Positions 5,693 to 6,830 of a DNA stretch of 6,830 nucleotides are shown one piece after another. Below the pieces are notes generated by a model. The model made no database searches and was not told the origin of the DNA. It worked only from the letters and a program-made list of their open reading frames with translations. This stretch comes from Bacteroidota bacterium (lineage in GTDB: Bacteria > Bacteroidota > Ignavibacteria > Tepidaquicellales > Tepidaquicellaceae), in NCBI GenBank assembly GCA_003519545.1, contig DOWN01000217.1, positions 1-6,830 on the forward strand, in the 5' to 3' direction. Each line of letters opens with the position of its first letter. Position 1 is the first letter of the stretch. A program made the position numbers and the translations under genes.

Positions 5693-6830
5693 TAATAATT
5701 TTATTTAATAAAAATGCCTTATGTTCTAATGATAAATAACGCAAATTCTCGAATGCTTCATTTCTTAATTTTGAGTATTCAGAAAGATTTTCAAAATTAA
5801 TAAAAAAAGATCCCCCTTGTGAATCAAATAGAAAGTAGGGAGATGTGCTATTATCCTTGGTCTTAATATACTCTTTACAAACTTTTCCATTATTCCAAAT
5901 CCTGCTCACACCTTCCACAATTTTACCCTTGTTAAATACAGCATCCATGAAATCATACGATAAATCAAGGAATTTTTTTGAAAGGTAATCTTCTGGTTTT
6001 TTAGGTTCAATGAGATTATTATAATTCAAATTTTCAATATTATCCTCCACGTTACTTTTTAAATACGCAAAAATATCAGATACTGTATCAAAACTTGAAA
6101 CAAATAATCTATAGAATTCTTCAATCATTTGAAAGTATTTACTCCACAAACCTGATACTTCTGGTAAAATTCTGAAATTCCTTATATTTTCAATATGGTC
6201 TTTTCCATCAATTCTAAGTATTATTTCATTTAATACAAATAAACGATAAATTTCAATGAAAAGCTTACTTTTATTGATATTTCCATTCAAATCATACATC
6301 TTCGGATACTGAATAAGAAAACCAATATGATAAAACAAAAACAAGTCAAAATTACTTTTAAAAAAATATTTATACCTTATATAATCGGTGACTCCATAGC
6401 TGTAATCGAAGTCAATAAAAAAATTAGAATATTTTTTAAATACAGTTTTTGGATGATTTTCAAAGAAGTGTTTAAGATTAATTAAATTCCTTTTTACTGA
6501 ACTCTCACTTCTTTTTTTCAGAAAAGTTGCACTACAAATAGTCACTATTTCCTTTGAAAGGGCAGTAAATATTAATCCAGGTTCAAATAAATTACTTGAT
6601 AAAAGCTTTATATTTTCTAAACCAACTTCTGTAATATGATCATCAAATGTTAAAATCATTGAATTTCCAAAATACTTATATTTATCTTCTTCATCTATAA
6701 CTTTTTCTTTTCCAATAATTAAAGTATTTAAAATACTTTTAACATATGAATCATAGTAAGCAATAATAGACAATAATTGAGTATTATAGGGTATTAAAAA
6801 GTCCTGAACATCTTCAAGATTCCTATCATT
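5676..6830 (-). CDS. Unknown predicted helical protein, 5' end beyond the window (at least 384 aa)
   Basis: I do not recognise the family. The frame stays open from the stop at 5676 to the window edge. The 19 codons at 6774-6830 read NDRNLEDVQDFLIPYNTQL with no stop and no ATG. The TTG at 6771-6773, the first start-like codon from which a complete frame can be drawn, is therefore probably an internal Leu, and the true start is outside. What is visible is mostly charged helices rich in Phe, Tyr, Lys and Asn. A more hydrophobic stretch near visible residues 161-174 (FDLFLFYHIGFLI) contains Asp and His and is unlikely to span a membrane. A short strand pair around a Gly-Gly turn (about 332-344) precedes two C-terminal helices. 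No P-loop, nuclease or helix-turn-helix motif is evident. The 17-bp overlap with the phosphoesterase gene implies a functional partnership, perhaps as a sensor, scaffold or regulator. This role is inference. Confidence 0.75.
   Translation of the reverse strand, partial: NDRNLEDVQDFLIPYNTQLLSIIAYYDSYVKSILNTLIIGKEKVIDEEDKYKYFGNSMILTFDDHITEVGLENIKLLSSNLFEPGLIFTALSKEIVTICSATFLKKRSESSVKRNLINLKHFFENHPKTVFKKYSNFFIDFDYSYGVTDYIRYKYFFKSNFDLFLFYHIGFLIQYPKMYDLNGNINKSKLFIEIYRLFVLNEIILRIDGKDHIENIRNFRILPEVSGLWSKYFQMIEEFYRLFVSSFDTVSDIFAYLKSNVEDNIENLNYNNLIEPKKPEDYLSKKFLDLSYDFMDAVFNKGKIVEGVSRIWNNGKVCKEYIKTKDNSTSPYFLFDSQGGSFFINFENLSEYSKLRNEAFENLRYLSLEHKAFLLNKIINEEGN
6721..6739. repeat. 19-bp A/T-rich palindrome within the unknown gene
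   Basis: AAAGTATTT (6721-6729) and AAATACTTT (6731-6739) are perfect inverted copies around a single A. The palindrome lies inside coding sequence for a VLKIL-like run of the unknown protein. In sequence this A+T-rich it may be chance. Confidence 0.25.

Noticed and set aside
3412..6830. CRISPR array, transposon ends or tRNA in the A+T-rich block
   Set aside because: No regularly spaced repeats, terminal inverted repeats, transposase or integrase motifs, or cloverleaf-like sequence were found on either strand.

Overview
The window looks like a chromosomal segment of a Bacteroidota bacterium, probably an environmental Saprospiria-, Chitinophagia- or Sphingobacteriia-like lineage. Three things point there: a lipoprotein with an acidic segment after the lipobox cysteine, an outer-membrane protein that resembles the Bacteroidota-restricted DUF5723 family, and A/T-rich leaders without Shine-Dalgarno motifs before all genes. 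No ribosomal or marker gene is present, so the placement rests on family resemblance only.

The window has two halves that converge on each other. The left half (157-3130, + strand) holds two cell-envelope genes: a 506-residue lipoprotein made of repeated beta-sandwich-like units, and a 427-residue DUF5723-like outer-membrane beta-barrel. Sampled lines there are about 38-43% G+C. The pair looks like ordinary lineage-specific envelope genes, possibly working together at the outer membrane.

The right half (3412-6830, - strand) is very A+T-rich (sampled lines 23-25% G+C) and reads as an accessory cassette. In transcription order it holds: (i) a protein of unknown family, at least 384 residues, whose start lies beyond the right edge; (ii) a 630-residue calcineurin-like metallophosphoesterase with all metal-ligand motifs, overlapping the first gene by 17 bp; (iii) after an 88-bp gap, a 99-residue acidic protein of unknown family. 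A terminator-like hairpin with a seven-T tail follows the last gene at 3349-3379. No transposase, integrase, tRNA, rRNA or CRISPR array was found.

The overlap implies that the unknown protein and the phosphoesterase are made together. A multi-domain phosphoesterase coupled to an unrecognised helical protein, in a low-G+C block next to core-like genes, fits an uncharacterised nucleotide- or nucleic-acid-processing accessory system, possibly anti-phage defence. That role is inferred from context and enzyme class; no recognised defence gene is visible. The gene or genes upstream of 6830 would be decisive.
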